A stretch of DNA of 41,093 bases from an uncultured bacterium (GTDB lineage: Bacteria; Bacteroidota; Bacteroidia; Bacteroidales; CAIXTV01), in NCBI GenBank assembly GCA_903922465.1, contig CAIXTV010000289.1, positions 1 to 41,093 on the forward strand, in the 5' to 3' direction. A program made the position numbers and the translations under genes. Below the pieces are notes generated by a model, which was not told the DNA's origin, made no database searches, and saw only the letters and a program-made list of their open reading frames with translations. Below, piece by piece: positions 34,001-41,093 of the stretch. Each line of letters opens with the position of its first letter. Position 1 is the first letter of the stretch.

Positions 34001-34816
34001 ACAACCGTTACAGTCTTACTTTCAAATGTTGCTCCGCTATTATTTAATACTCTACCAGACGAGGGCTGTGTCCCTCTTTTCGTTCATTTCAACTTTCAAA
34101 ATGATGGAACCATTGACTCCAATTCAATTCATTGGGATTTTGGCGATCCAACAACAACTTCGGATGTTTCTAATCTAAATTCGCCTACTTATACTTATAC
34201 GAATGATGGAAACTTTATTGTTACTCTTAGTGGAATTACAATAACAGGCTGTAATGCTATTGGGTACGATACAATAACTGTTTATCCTGATCCAATTGCC
34301 GATTTTAATGCCATCCCATGGGTAGCAGACATCTATTCTCCTGTTATACATTTTTATGATGCATCGGTGAATGCTAACGAATGGCTTTGGTACTTTGGAG
34401 ATACAGGCAATAATACCTCTACTCTACAATTCCCAATCTATACCTACAATACATCTGGCGACTTCCCGGTTATGCTTATAGTTCGCAATGGTGAATGTAC
34501 TGATACCATTATAAAACATATAATTATTGGAGACGGATTCACATATTATATACCAAATTCATTCTCTCCAAGCGAGGACAATAAAAATGAAAATTTTAAT
34601 GGGAAAGGCACTGGTTTTAAAACTGATGACTTTGAGTTATTGATTTTCGACAGATGGGGTGAGCTTATTTTTCGCACCACAGATTCCGAAATGGGATGGA
34701 ATGGATATTACAATGGAAAGTTTTGTATGGAAGGGGTTTATGTTTACAAATTTAAGGTTGTGGAAATGAATAATAAAGTGCATTTTTTTGTTGGATCTGT
34801 TACTTTGCTTAAATGA
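31067..34816 (+). CDS. Giant secreted protein with type B (gliding-associated) T9SS sorting domain
   Basis: This 1249-residue protein has a Sec signal (residues about 1-25, ending SNLEGQ). The N-terminal domain (VKNKGQFDNILPNKKSVEYAY to about 275, ending LIIDPWVVNLALP) resembles the DUF7948-type region that precedes beta-propeller-like SBBP repeats, and a propeller-like part follows at about 275-630. Next are four tandem Ig-like repeats of 69-70 residues starting at 640, 709, 778 and 848, then a further Ig-like unit (LPTIIASASPSSICNGQ). Two PKD-like domains follow (WDFGDP near 1025, WYFGDTGN near 1108). The end (YIPNSFSPSEDNKNENFNGK, LLIFDRWGELIF, GVYVYKFKV) is a type B sorting domain, exported by T9SS and usually linked to surface adhesins such as SprB. 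The specific role is unknown. Confidence 0.92.
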   Translation: MKSIITFQISLIVMLLLSLSNLEGQVMFSSEPGFNSKQFNVKKNVHIISTGDIFGKRVFVKNKGQFDNILPNKKSVEYAYTNGDEQVYFNKSGVTYFLQKHFPLTEEQMEKMEDGKKLIQKPTLKAFVNVIWENSNQNIEILVSDQQPFYHSFGEEQYKSECYKKITYKNVYNHIDIEYVFTNEKDIGIEYNVILRPGANVNDIKIKYSGDVKKVYLKRGNVVIKTSVSNITEYAPISFQNKGKIESNFTVENNIISFNLPNGYDISEDLIIDPWVVNLALPTTNIGFDVDFDNAGNYYVYGGSGPYLVSKYTAAGALVWTFNGVVTTPAWNSSGTNTACPGNFVVDKIAGKTYIGQGVEQTLGCRVIRINALGVYDNFISTANINFTELSDMSFYGGCTGVAKVIIIGGGPGAPSKTGGILNVTTGAITYNSVVGSVLARQDAMSHALDPNGNSYITTASPSEPLLNHKILKINSTFNGNIWNQPRLATLYEGSNKSYPGFGGGGGQAIGFNALAASTNYLYYYDGLNLAAYNTTTGTFISSITTGLTIRSQGGVAVDDCNNVYVGGVDAIKCYTFNGTNFITSGDIQLGLTTINKNVTDIKFNSTTNELYVCGTGFGGIVSATYSASCPTVINSLIEPTFAALGPFCVGATPGVLPSTSSNGIIGTWSPATISTTSAGTFVYTFTPNAGQCADTASMNVTISSSFTPTFTALGPYCVGATPGTLPIISTNSITGTWNPASISTSTVGATIYTFTPNAGQCATTTTMSISITNSITPTFTAMGPYCLGSTPTGVLPTTSNNSITGTWSPAIISTSTPGTSVYTFTPNAGQCATPSNMSITVSSTITPTFNPLGQFCVGATPGILPATSTNSITGNWSPASISTTTIGTFVYTFTSDTGQCANNTSMNITINALPTIIASASPSSICNGQASTLTATGADTYVWMPGNLIGAMVSVSPTTTTTTYLVVGTSLGGCQDSTTVTVLLSNVAPLLFNTLPDEGCVPLFVHFNFQNDGTIDSNSIHWDFGDPTTTSDVSNLNSPTYTYTNDGNFIVTLSGITITGCNAIGYDTITVYPDPIADFNAIPWVADIYSPVIHFYDASVNANEWLWYFGDTGNNTSTLQFPIYTYNTSGDFPVMLIVRNGECTDTIIKHIIIGDGFTYYIPNSFSPSEDNKNENFNGKGTGFKTDDFELLIFDRWGELIFRTTDSEMGWNGYYNGKFCMEGVYVYKFKVVEMNNKVHFFVGSVTLLK
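32984..33814 (+). repeat. Four tandem 207-210-bp repeats inside the type B cargo gene
   Basis: Repeat starts are at 32984, 33191, 33398 and 33608. Each encodes PTF-x3-LG-x-FC/YC-VGATPG, a Ser/Asn-rich ITGTWSPA-ISTxT-xGT segment and VYTFTPNAGQCA. The DNA is similar enough between copies for recombination to change copy number. Confidence 0.85.
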
Positions 34817-34973
34817 CAATTGATTCATATATGTAGAGGTTTATTTTTATCAATTAGAAGTGTTTATGTTTTCTCAACTTAATTTGTACTCATCAAAAGT
34901 AAATGTTACTTCTCTTTTTTATATTCGTAAAAAATATTATATCAACGATTTAATATTATTTATTACAAATCAG

Positions 34974-35031
34974 TCATCCTACTTTTGGTAAAATTTGGTT
35001 TGGTTTGCATAGCATGCTTACATTACTTTTA
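34974..35031 (+). promoter_or_regulatory. Promoter with the same conserved upstream block, second cargo gene
   Basis: TCATCCTACTTTTG, three free bases and AAATTTGGTTTGG occupy 34974-35003. The embedded TTTG (34999-35002) is followed after 21 bases by TACTTTTA (35024-35031), one base off TAnnTTTG. The ATG is 70 bases further. Confidence 0.6.
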
Positions 35032-35101
35032 CACAGAATTTGTTAATGCAAAAATTTGCTTTTTACCATAATCATATATTAATCCCATAATTATCAATAA
35101 C

Positions 35102-37219
35102 ATGAAAAAACTTTTATCACTTTTTACCTTTATTTCCTTTTGCGTTGGAAGTTCTTGGGCACAAACCACCACAACAATTGGAACAGGTACCACACCTTCC
35201 TCCAACTTTGGACCAATAAATCGTGTAACTGCAAGCAGTCCTGATGATAATAGTAAATATAATTATCTTTACAAAACCTCAGAATTATCTAATGCCGGAA
35301 TCCCCGCAGGTGTACTTATTACAAAACTTGGTTGGTACAAGCAAAATGCCAGCTCAACGCTCGGAAACGCCAAATTCAGTATCTGGATGAAAAACTCCTC
35401 TGCTACTGACCAACCTGCAAGTATTACCTGGGGAGACGTTAAAATAGGTGCAACCCTTAAATATACTAGCACAACTCAACAAATCTCAGATCCAGCCGGA
35501 TGGATAGAATTCACTCTCTCCTCACCTTTTATTTATACTGGAGGCTCTATTGAAATAGGTTCTGACTGGGATATCTCAGCAGTTATTGGAAATCCAACTA
35601 CTAGCAACTTCTACTGGTCAAATACTGGTTCATTGGGATTTAACGCTACAATAGGTTGGGCAGACATGGCAGACAATTTTGATGCTGCAATTTTAACTAA
35701 TGTTGTTTATGGAGGTACTTGGAGACCCAATATTCAAATCACCTATATTACACAAGGGCCTCCTACAATTACAAATTTAGGATCTAACAGTGGGTGTGCT
35801 GGCACATCACTTACTATTTATGGAACAAACTTTTTTTCTGCTACCGCAGTTACTGTCGGAGGAACTGCCGCCACAATTATTGGGAATAACGATACAACAT
35901 TAACCGTTACTTTAGGAAATGGCACAACTGGTCAGGTTGTTGTTGCCTCGCCAAATGGGACAGCCTCAAGCACGGGAAATTTCACAGTTTTAACAGCCCC
36001 TGCTCCCTCTGGCAATATAATAAGCAACAGTCCTCAGTGTAGTGGAACAGGAATTACATTCACAAAAGGTTCATGCCCTACAGGAACATGTTATTGGGTA
36101 AGTTCACCAATAGGTACAGAAACAACAAATTCTTCAGCTACATATATCACTCCATCTGCAATTGGAGATTATTTTGTCTGGGTGCGTGCTTATAACGGCA
36201 CGTGCTGGAGCAGTGCTGTCTCCGATACCGGATCAATTTTTGCTGTTCCAACAGCACCTTTAGTAGGATCAATTATTCAGCCTTCCTGCATCGTACCTAC
36301 AGGAAGTGTTTACTTGTGGGGATTACCACCAACAGGAAACTGGACATTAACAAGAATGCCCGGTAGTGTCACATCGTCAGGATCTGGAAATTATATAACT
36401 ATTTCAGGCTTAATGCCTGGAGTTTACACTTATACAGTTAATATTGCCCCTTCCTGCACCTCACCTATATCATCCAATGTGCCTATATATACTACAACAT
36501 CTCAACCCGCTCCAACCATTGGAACAATAACTCAACCTACATGTACAACAGCAACTGGTAGCGTAATTCTATGGGGTTTGCCTACTAACGGTTTATGGAC
36601 ATTAACAAGAAGTCCTGGAAATATTGTTTCAACTGGAAATACAGCAAATACAACCATAACAGGACTGACCCCAGGAACCTATACTTTTATTGTTACTGAT
36701 ACATTAGGCTGTACATCTGTCCCTTCTGCTAATGTAGTCATAAATCCACAACCGACAATTCCACCAACTCCGGTAATTTCACTTAACGGTAGCACACTGC
36801 ATTCGAATGCTTCATTTGGGAATCAATGGTACTATCAATCGGGTTTAATTAATGGTGCCACAAGTCAAGACTATACCCCAACTGTAAATGGCAACTACTA
36901 TTGTATCGTTAAAATTAATGGATGCAGTTCTGCATCATCAAATATTATTCAAATCACAAATTTAAGTATCCAATCTAACGAAAATAATAAATCAATAAAT
37001 GTCTATCCCAATCCTGTTTCTGATGAATTAATTATTGAAATCAGTGGGAATTCAGGACAAACAAATTTTGAAATATTAAATTCATTAGGTCAAACCATAT
37101 ATAAAGGCAATGTTATAGAAAAAACAGTTGTCCAAACTACAAATTTTCTTCCGGGTATATATGTAATCAAATTAGAAAACAGCAAATCTATCCAATTTAA
37201 GAAAATTGTCAAAGATTAA
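35102..37219 (+). CDS. Large secreted multi-domain protein with type A T9SS sorting domain
   Basis: This 705-residue protein has a Sec signal (KKLLSLFTFISFCVGSSWAQ, about 21 residues). The first domain (about 25-215) looks like a beta-sandwich (GPINRVTASSPDDNSKYNYLY, GWYKQNASSTLGNAKFSIWM). It is followed by an IPT/TIG domain at about 220-300 (PPTITNLGSNSGCAGTSLTI, GTAATIIGNNDTTLTVTLG), an Ig-like domain, and two related repeats near 395-465 and 475-550, each with GSVxLWGLP-x-GxWTLTRxPG and a SGLMPGVYTYTV or TGLTPGTYTFIV ending. Another Ig-like part follows. The sorting domain is at about 635-705 (INVYPNPVSDELIIEISG, LPGIYVIKLENSKS). A surface or released adhesin or matrix protein is plausible. 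Its IPT domain is closely related to the one in the next gene, 49 bases downstream. Confidence 0.9.
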   Translation: MKKLLSLFTFISFCVGSSWAQTTTTIGTGTTPSSNFGPINRVTASSPDDNSKYNYLYKTSELSNAGIPAGVLITKLGWYKQNASSTLGNAKFSIWMKNSSATDQPASITWGDVKIGATLKYTSTTQQISDPAGWIEFTLSSPFIYTGGSIEIGSDWDISAVIGNPTTSNFYWSNTGSLGFNATIGWADMADNFDAAILTNVVYGGTWRPNIQITYITQGPPTITNLGSNSGCAGTSLTIYGTNFFSATAVTVGGTAATIIGNNDTTLTVTLGNGTTGQVVVASPNGTASSTGNFTVLTAPAPSGNIISNSPQCSGTGITFTKGSCPTGTCYWVSSPIGTETTNSSATYITPSAIGDYFVWVRAYNGTCWSSAVSDTGSIFAVPTAPLVGSIIQPSCIVPTGSVYLWGLPPTGNWTLTRMPGSVTSSGSGNYITISGLMPGVYTYTVNIAPSCTSPISSNVPIYTTTSQPAPTIGTITQPTCTTATGSVILWGLPTNGLWTLTRSPGNIVSTGNTANTTITGLTPGTYTFIVTDTLGCTSVPSANVVINPQPTIPPTPVISLNGSTLHSNASFGNQWYYQSGLINGATSQDYTPTVNGNYYCIVKINGCSSASSNIIQITNLSIQSNENNKSINVYPNPVSDELIIEISGNSGQTNFEILNSLGQTIYKGNVIEKTVVQTTNFLPGIYVIKLENSKSIQFKKIVKD

Positions 37220-37268
37220 TTTCATACAAATTAAATTTACTTTTTTTAATCACAATACAATTTTTATC

Positions 37269-40200
37269 ATGAAAAAATCAAACACTTTATTTTTAAGTAC
37301 AACTACCAAAAGGATAATTCCTATGGTATTTTTTGTATTCTTATTGTTATCCTCTTCTTTTGTCCTGGGAGCTGCTCGAACTGCTTCGGTTAGTGGGCTT
37401 TGGAGCAGTACTGCTACCTGGGGTGGTGCAGCAATTCCTACTTCTGCAGATGCAGTGACTATTAATTCTGGTATAACAGTTACTGTCGACATGGCTGCTC
37501 AATGTGCTTCACTCACTTTCGCAGCAGTGGCTGCAAGTAGCACTGTAACCATTAGTGGGACTAATTCTCTTGCTATTATTGGACTTTTAAGTATGCCAAG
37601 ACCTTCATCTGGTTTCCTATGTACAGTAAATGTAAATGCTGGAACACTCACCTGCGGAACGCTAACTATGTCTGCCACAACCTCAGGCAGAAATGATGTT
37701 TTTAATATTACTTCCGGTTCTGCTACCATCTCCGGTAATGCAACCACTGGAACAACAGGTTGTATTTTTAACTTTACTGGTGCTGGCAGTCTGTTTTTTG
37801 GAGGTACAATTAGCAGTACACCTACTTTAACAACTTTTTCAGGATCTACTGTAAGCTACACAAGTGCTTCTTCTCAAACAGTTTTAGCTGGTTCTTACAG
37901 CAATCTTACTTTGTCTGGTGCCGGGGCAAAAACCCTCAACGGAGCTTCTTCTGTTAGTGGAAATTTAACATTAACCTCAGGAATTCTCACAACCACCACC
38001 ACGAACCTGCTTTCAATTACGAATACAACTTCAACAGCAATTTTTGGTGGCTCAACAACTTCTTATATCAGTGGCCCTTTAAAATGGACTTTACCGGCAA
38101 GTCTTGCATCTGGCTCAAATTATAATTTTCCTGTTGGTAAGGGTGGGGTTTATTTACCTTTTTCTCTAAACAGTCCAACTACCGGTACTGGTACAGTTAC
38201 AGCACAGGTGGAAGCATTCAATGTGAGTGCCGCAGGCACTTATGATGCTTCTCTAACTTCAACAAGTACAACAGAATATTGGTCTTTATTGACTTCTGGT
38301 AATTTCACCAATAGTTCAGTATCCTTAGTAAGGCAAACTGCAATTTCTCCCTTAGATGCTATCGGTGGAAGCACCTCAAAAACAGGAATATACACATATT
38401 TAGCAGGCAGTCCCAATACTAATTCGGTTACAAATTCAAATGTCATTGGAGTCAATAGATTTTTCCTTTTAGGAAAAGCAGGTTGTATTGCCCCGCCAGC
38501 AAACCCAGCATACCCTATCAGTGATGGTCCACAATGCACCACCCCGGGTGTGACTTTAACAATGAATGGCACACCTCCGGCAAACGAAACATGGTACTGG
38601 CAAACAAGTGCTACAGGTACCTCAACAGCAAATTCATCAAATACTTATAATGTAACTACCTCAGCAACTTATTACATTCGTTCGCAAAATAACACTTCTC
38701 TATGCTGGAGCACAGGTGCAGGTAGTATAGCCGTGGTAGTTCTTGGATTACCTACGATTACAACTCCCACGAGTGCCGCAATAACTTTTAACACAGCTAA
38801 TTTAGGTGGCAATATTACAACAATTGGTTGCCCCGATGTTACTATGAGAGGAATATACTATAGCACTACAAATGGTTTTCCTGACGGATCTGGAACCCAG
38901 GTAATGGAAAACTCAGGTCCGTATTCAACAGGTACATTCTCAGTTCCGGTTTCAGGACTTACACCAAGTACGACATATTACTATAAAGCTTTTGCTACCA
39001 ACAGTATGGGGTCAGCTTATTCCACTCAGGGTACTTTTGCAACTACATGTGCCCCTGTTTCTTTATATCCCTGGACGGAGAATTTTGATGCAATGAGTCC
39101 GATTGGCGCTTCAATTTTACCGAATTGTTGGAAACCTGAAGGTTCATATTGGAGATCTTCTGATGGCACTTACACAACATACCATGACCCACTTTCCCCA
39201 CCTAATTATATAACAGTTTTGGGTTACACAGCAAGTATGTATTTAATCACCCCTGGTTTTAGTCTGACTGCAGGAAATGCATATAATTTCAGCTTTCAAT
39301 ATGTTGGTGATGGACAACCAGGCTGGGCTGTCGATATTAGATACAATACTACTCAAACCGGAGTAGGTTCAACGCTACTTGGAAATGTCCTTTATACCAG
39401 TGGAACTCCTCCAACATCCTATACGCTTGCGAACCGTACTTTTTATCCTACAACTTCCGGTATGTATTATTTTATGGTTCATACTAATAACCTTACCTAC
39501 TCTCCTCCTTATTACATGGGTTTTGATAACTTCAGTATGACTGAAACACCTCTTCAACCTCCTGTCATAACAAGTTTTGGATCCTCAGAAGCTTGCGCTT
39601 CATCTTCACTACTTATTAAAGGAACTTATTTATCTGGAGCCTATGCAGTAAGCGTTGGAGGCACACCTGCTACCATTACTTCTAATACAGATACAACTTT
39701 AACAGTTACTTTAGGTATAGGAACAACCGGAACAGTATCTGTTACCACTCCAGGTGGTACAGTTGTAAGCGCTGATATATTCACTGTTAAGCCTGTACCA
39801 ACAGCAAGTGCATCAGGAATCTCCCCAATTTGTGTCGGTTCGGCTCTCCAATTAACTGGAACAACCGATATTGGAGACACATACTCATGGACAGGTCCCA
39901 ATGGGTTTGCATCTTCCAGCCAAAATCCTACAATTCCCTCTGTCACAACGGCTGCTACTGGAACCTATTCTTTTACAGCTTCCTTCAATGGATGTGCCTC
40001 TCTTGTTTCAACAACTTCAGTTGTTGTCCCTCCTAATAATCCGGTTATAACTCCAAATCCTGCAACCATTTGCACAAGTGGAACTTCCGTAATTTCTACC
40101 AACCCTGCTACTGGTTATGGAACAGCTACTTTCCAATGGCAAAATTCAACCGACAGTATAACTTTTACGGATATACCAGGAGCAAATGCTATTTCTTATA

Positions 40201-41093
40201 CCACTCCTACTATTTCATCAACCACATATTATAAATTACAAATTAAAGTAGCTGGAAATCTTTGCAGCGAATCAAATGTAACTACTGTTAAAGTGGAAAA
40301 TCCTATTATTATAAGTACAACCCCTGCATCCCGTTGTGGAGCAGGTACCTTGAACTTAGGTGCAACAACAACTCCTGGCTCCATCTTAAATTGGTATGCT
40401 GCTGCAACAGGAGGAACAAGCATTGGTACAGGCTCTCCGTTCACGACTCCAACTATTTCAAACAATACAACCTATTATGTAGGAGCTCAATCAGCCAATA
40501 GCGCCACTTTTAATGGTGGAAAACTAACCTATACAACCATCAGTTTAATGACTTCTGCTAACTATGGTTTGAATTTCGATGTTACCACTGCTTTTACATT
40601 AAATTCCGTTGATGTTTATAATGGCAATTCTTCCTCTTCAACAATGATTATACGTTTACTTAATAGCGCTGGAACTACTATTTATACCTCAGGCACTTTT
40701 ACTGTCCCAGGAGGCACGGGAAATACTGCTTATACAGCTTCATTAGGTTGGGCAATTCCAGTGGGTACTCAATATCGTATTATTGTAGTTCAAACAGGAA
40801 GCACTGTTAATTTAATTAGAGAATCTGTAAGTGGTTTTCCTTATGCAATAGGTACCGCTGGAAGCATAACCAGTGGATGGTTAGGGGGCAATCAAGCATG
40901 GTACGTATACTTCTATAATTGGAATGTTACAACGGGTTGCCAAAGTGGTCGCACTCCCGTTGTAGCAACAGTTGTAACAGCACCATCGATTACAGCAAGT
41001 GCCACTGTCCCTGCTGTTTGCGATGGAGATCCCACCACATTAAATGCCACAAGTAGCAATACTGGCTACTCCTATTCATGGTCGCCTTCAACA
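37269..41093 (+). CDS. Giant secreted mosaic protein, 3' end missing
   Basis: The frame stays open from the ATG at 37269 to the last base, 1275 codons, so the gene continues past the window. A signal-type segment (IIPMVFFVFLLLSSSFVLGA) ends near residue 36. The N-terminal part (GLWSSTATWGGAAIPTSAD, then Ser/Thr/Gly-rich strands to about 390) looks like a beta-helix or G8-like surface domain. Then come an Ig-like domain, a fibronectin-III-like domain (GLTPSTTYYYKAFATNSMG, near 560-590), a choice-of-anchor J-like domain (YPWTENFD near 600 to MGFDNFSM near 755), an IPT/TIG domain (about 765-835) and several Ig-like domains. One of these seems interrupted by a jelly-roll-like insert. A T9SS sorting domain is expected at the missing end, but this is inference from the neighbouring genes. 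Confidence 0.85.
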   Translation, partial: MKKSNTLFLSTTTKRIIPMVFFVFLLLSSSFVLGAARTASVSGLWSSTATWGGAAIPTSADAVTINSGITVTVDMAAQCASLTFAAVAASSTVTISGTNSLAIIGLLSMPRPSSGFLCTVNVNAGTLTCGTLTMSATTSGRNDVFNITSGSATISGNATTGTTGCIFNFTGAGSLFFGGTISSTPTLTTFSGSTVSYTSASSQTVLAGSYSNLTLSGAGAKTLNGASSVSGNLTLTSGILTTTTTNLLSITNTTSTAIFGGSTTSYISGPLKWTLPASLASGSNYNFPVGKGGVYLPFSLNSPTTGTGTVTAQVEAFNVSAAGTYDASLTSTSTTEYWSLLTSGNFTNSSVSLVRQTAISPLDAIGGSTSKTGIYTYLAGSPNTNSVTNSNVIGVNRFFLLGKAGCIAPPANPAYPISDGPQCTTPGVTLTMNGTPPANETWYWQTSATGTSTANSSNTYNVTTSATYYIRSQNNTSLCWSTGAGSIAVVVLGLPTITTPTSAAITFNTANLGGNITTIGCPDVTMRGIYYSTTNGFPDGSGTQVMENSGPYSTGTFSVPVSGLTPSTTYYYKAFATNSMGSAYSTQGTFATTCAPVSLYPWTENFDAMSPIGASILPNCWKPEGSYWRSSDGTYTTYHDPLSPPNYITVLGYTASMYLITPGFSLTAGNAYNFSFQYVGDGQPGWAVDIRYNTTQTGVGSTLLGNVLYTSGTPPTSYTLANRTFYPTTSGMYYFMVHTNNLTYSPPYYMGFDNFSMTETPLQPPVITSFGSSEACASSSLLIKGTYLSGAYAVSVGGTPATITSNTDTTLTVTLGIGTTGTVSVTTPGGTVVSADIFTVKPVPTASASGISPICVGSALQLTGTTDIGDTYSWTGPNGFASSSQNPTIPSVTTAATGTYSFTASFNGCASLVSTTSVVVPPNNPVITPNPATICTSGTSVISTNPATGYGTATFQWQNSTDSITFTDIPGANAISYTTPTISSTTYYKLQIKVAGNLCSESNVTTVKVENPIIISTTPASRCGAGTLNLGATTTPGSILNWYAAATGGTSIGTGSPFTTPTISNNTTYYVGAQSANSATFNGGKLTYTTISLMTSANYGLNFDVTTAFTLNSVDVYNGNSSSSTMIIRLLNSAGTTIYTSGTFTVPGGTGNTAYTASLGWAIPVGTQYRIIVVQTGSTVNLIRESVSGFPYAIGTAGSITSGWLGGNQAWYVYFYNWNVTTGCQSGRTPVVATVVTAPSITASATVPAVCDGDPTTLNATSSNTGYSYSWSPST

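Noticed and set aside
37250-40465. Several minus-strand frames of 60-110 codons at the right end
   Set aside because: They are shadows of the giant plus-strand gene that runs to the window edge. They are rich in Val/Pro/Ala patterns arising from its Thr/Gly/Ser codons.
1-41093. tRNA or rRNA genes
   Set aside because: No cloverleaf with the TTCGANNC-type arm and no rRNA-like conserved stretch was found by eye on either strand.

Overview
The window is AT-rich and carries the marks of a Bacteroidota (Bacteroidetes) genome. It has type IX secretion system (T9SS) components, secreted proteins ending in T9SS sorting domains, a TonB receptor next to a DUF4249 lipoprotein, and promoters of the Bacteroidota form TTTG-N19/21-TAnnTTTG with little Shine-Dalgarno signal. 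The species cannot be named from this sequence alone. A free-living or gliding-type lineage is suggested by gldA and gldJ.

Layout. 1-4.0 kb: the 3' part of a TonB-dependent receptor, a DUF4249 lipoprotein and a second lipoprotein, closed by a terminator. 4.0-8.0 kb: a 480-base gap with a foldable element, then pfkA and priA. 8.1-12.5 kb (minus strand): an FtsB/DivIC-like protein, a T9SS-exported trypsin-like protease, a small membrane protein and the bifunctional folate enzyme FtcD. 12.6-14.9 kb: a 7-nt-period array, an MscS channel, a strict 21-bp tandem array and a small XRE-type HTH gene. 15.0-17.5 kb: gldA and metK, the latter behind a leader that looks like a SAM-II riboswitch. 17.5-20.2 kb: two T9SS cargo proteins, one Omp28-like. 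20.3-20.6 kb: a second 21-bp array enclosed in inverted repeats. 20.9-29.4 kb: the T9SS block, with porU-porV-ispF on the minus strand diverging from a PorP/SprF gene and gldJ. 29.4-41.1 kb: an unrecognised helical protein and three very large secreted proteins, the last cut off by the window end.

How the genes work together. PorU (cargo-processing sortase), PorV (its outer-membrane shuttle), a PorP/SprF-type protein and GldJ are parts of the T9SS/gliding apparatus. At least five proteins in the window carry recognisable C-terminal sorting domains that this machine would handle: four type A and one type B. The housekeeping genes (pfkA, priA, metK, ispF, ftcD, ftsB-like) appear intact and ordinary.

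Most unusual content. Two non-homologous arrays of exactly 21-bp units (15 and 12 units, no indels) each carry a near-palindromic core once per unit, i.e. every two helical turns. One sits immediately upstream of the XRE gene promoter. The other is bounded by inverted repeats of about 35 bp. A third stretch has a 7-nt period. Other points of interest are the SAM-II-like leader of metK, a 30-bp upstream promoter block shared by two large cargo genes, and a 68-nt nested hairpin upstream of pfkA.
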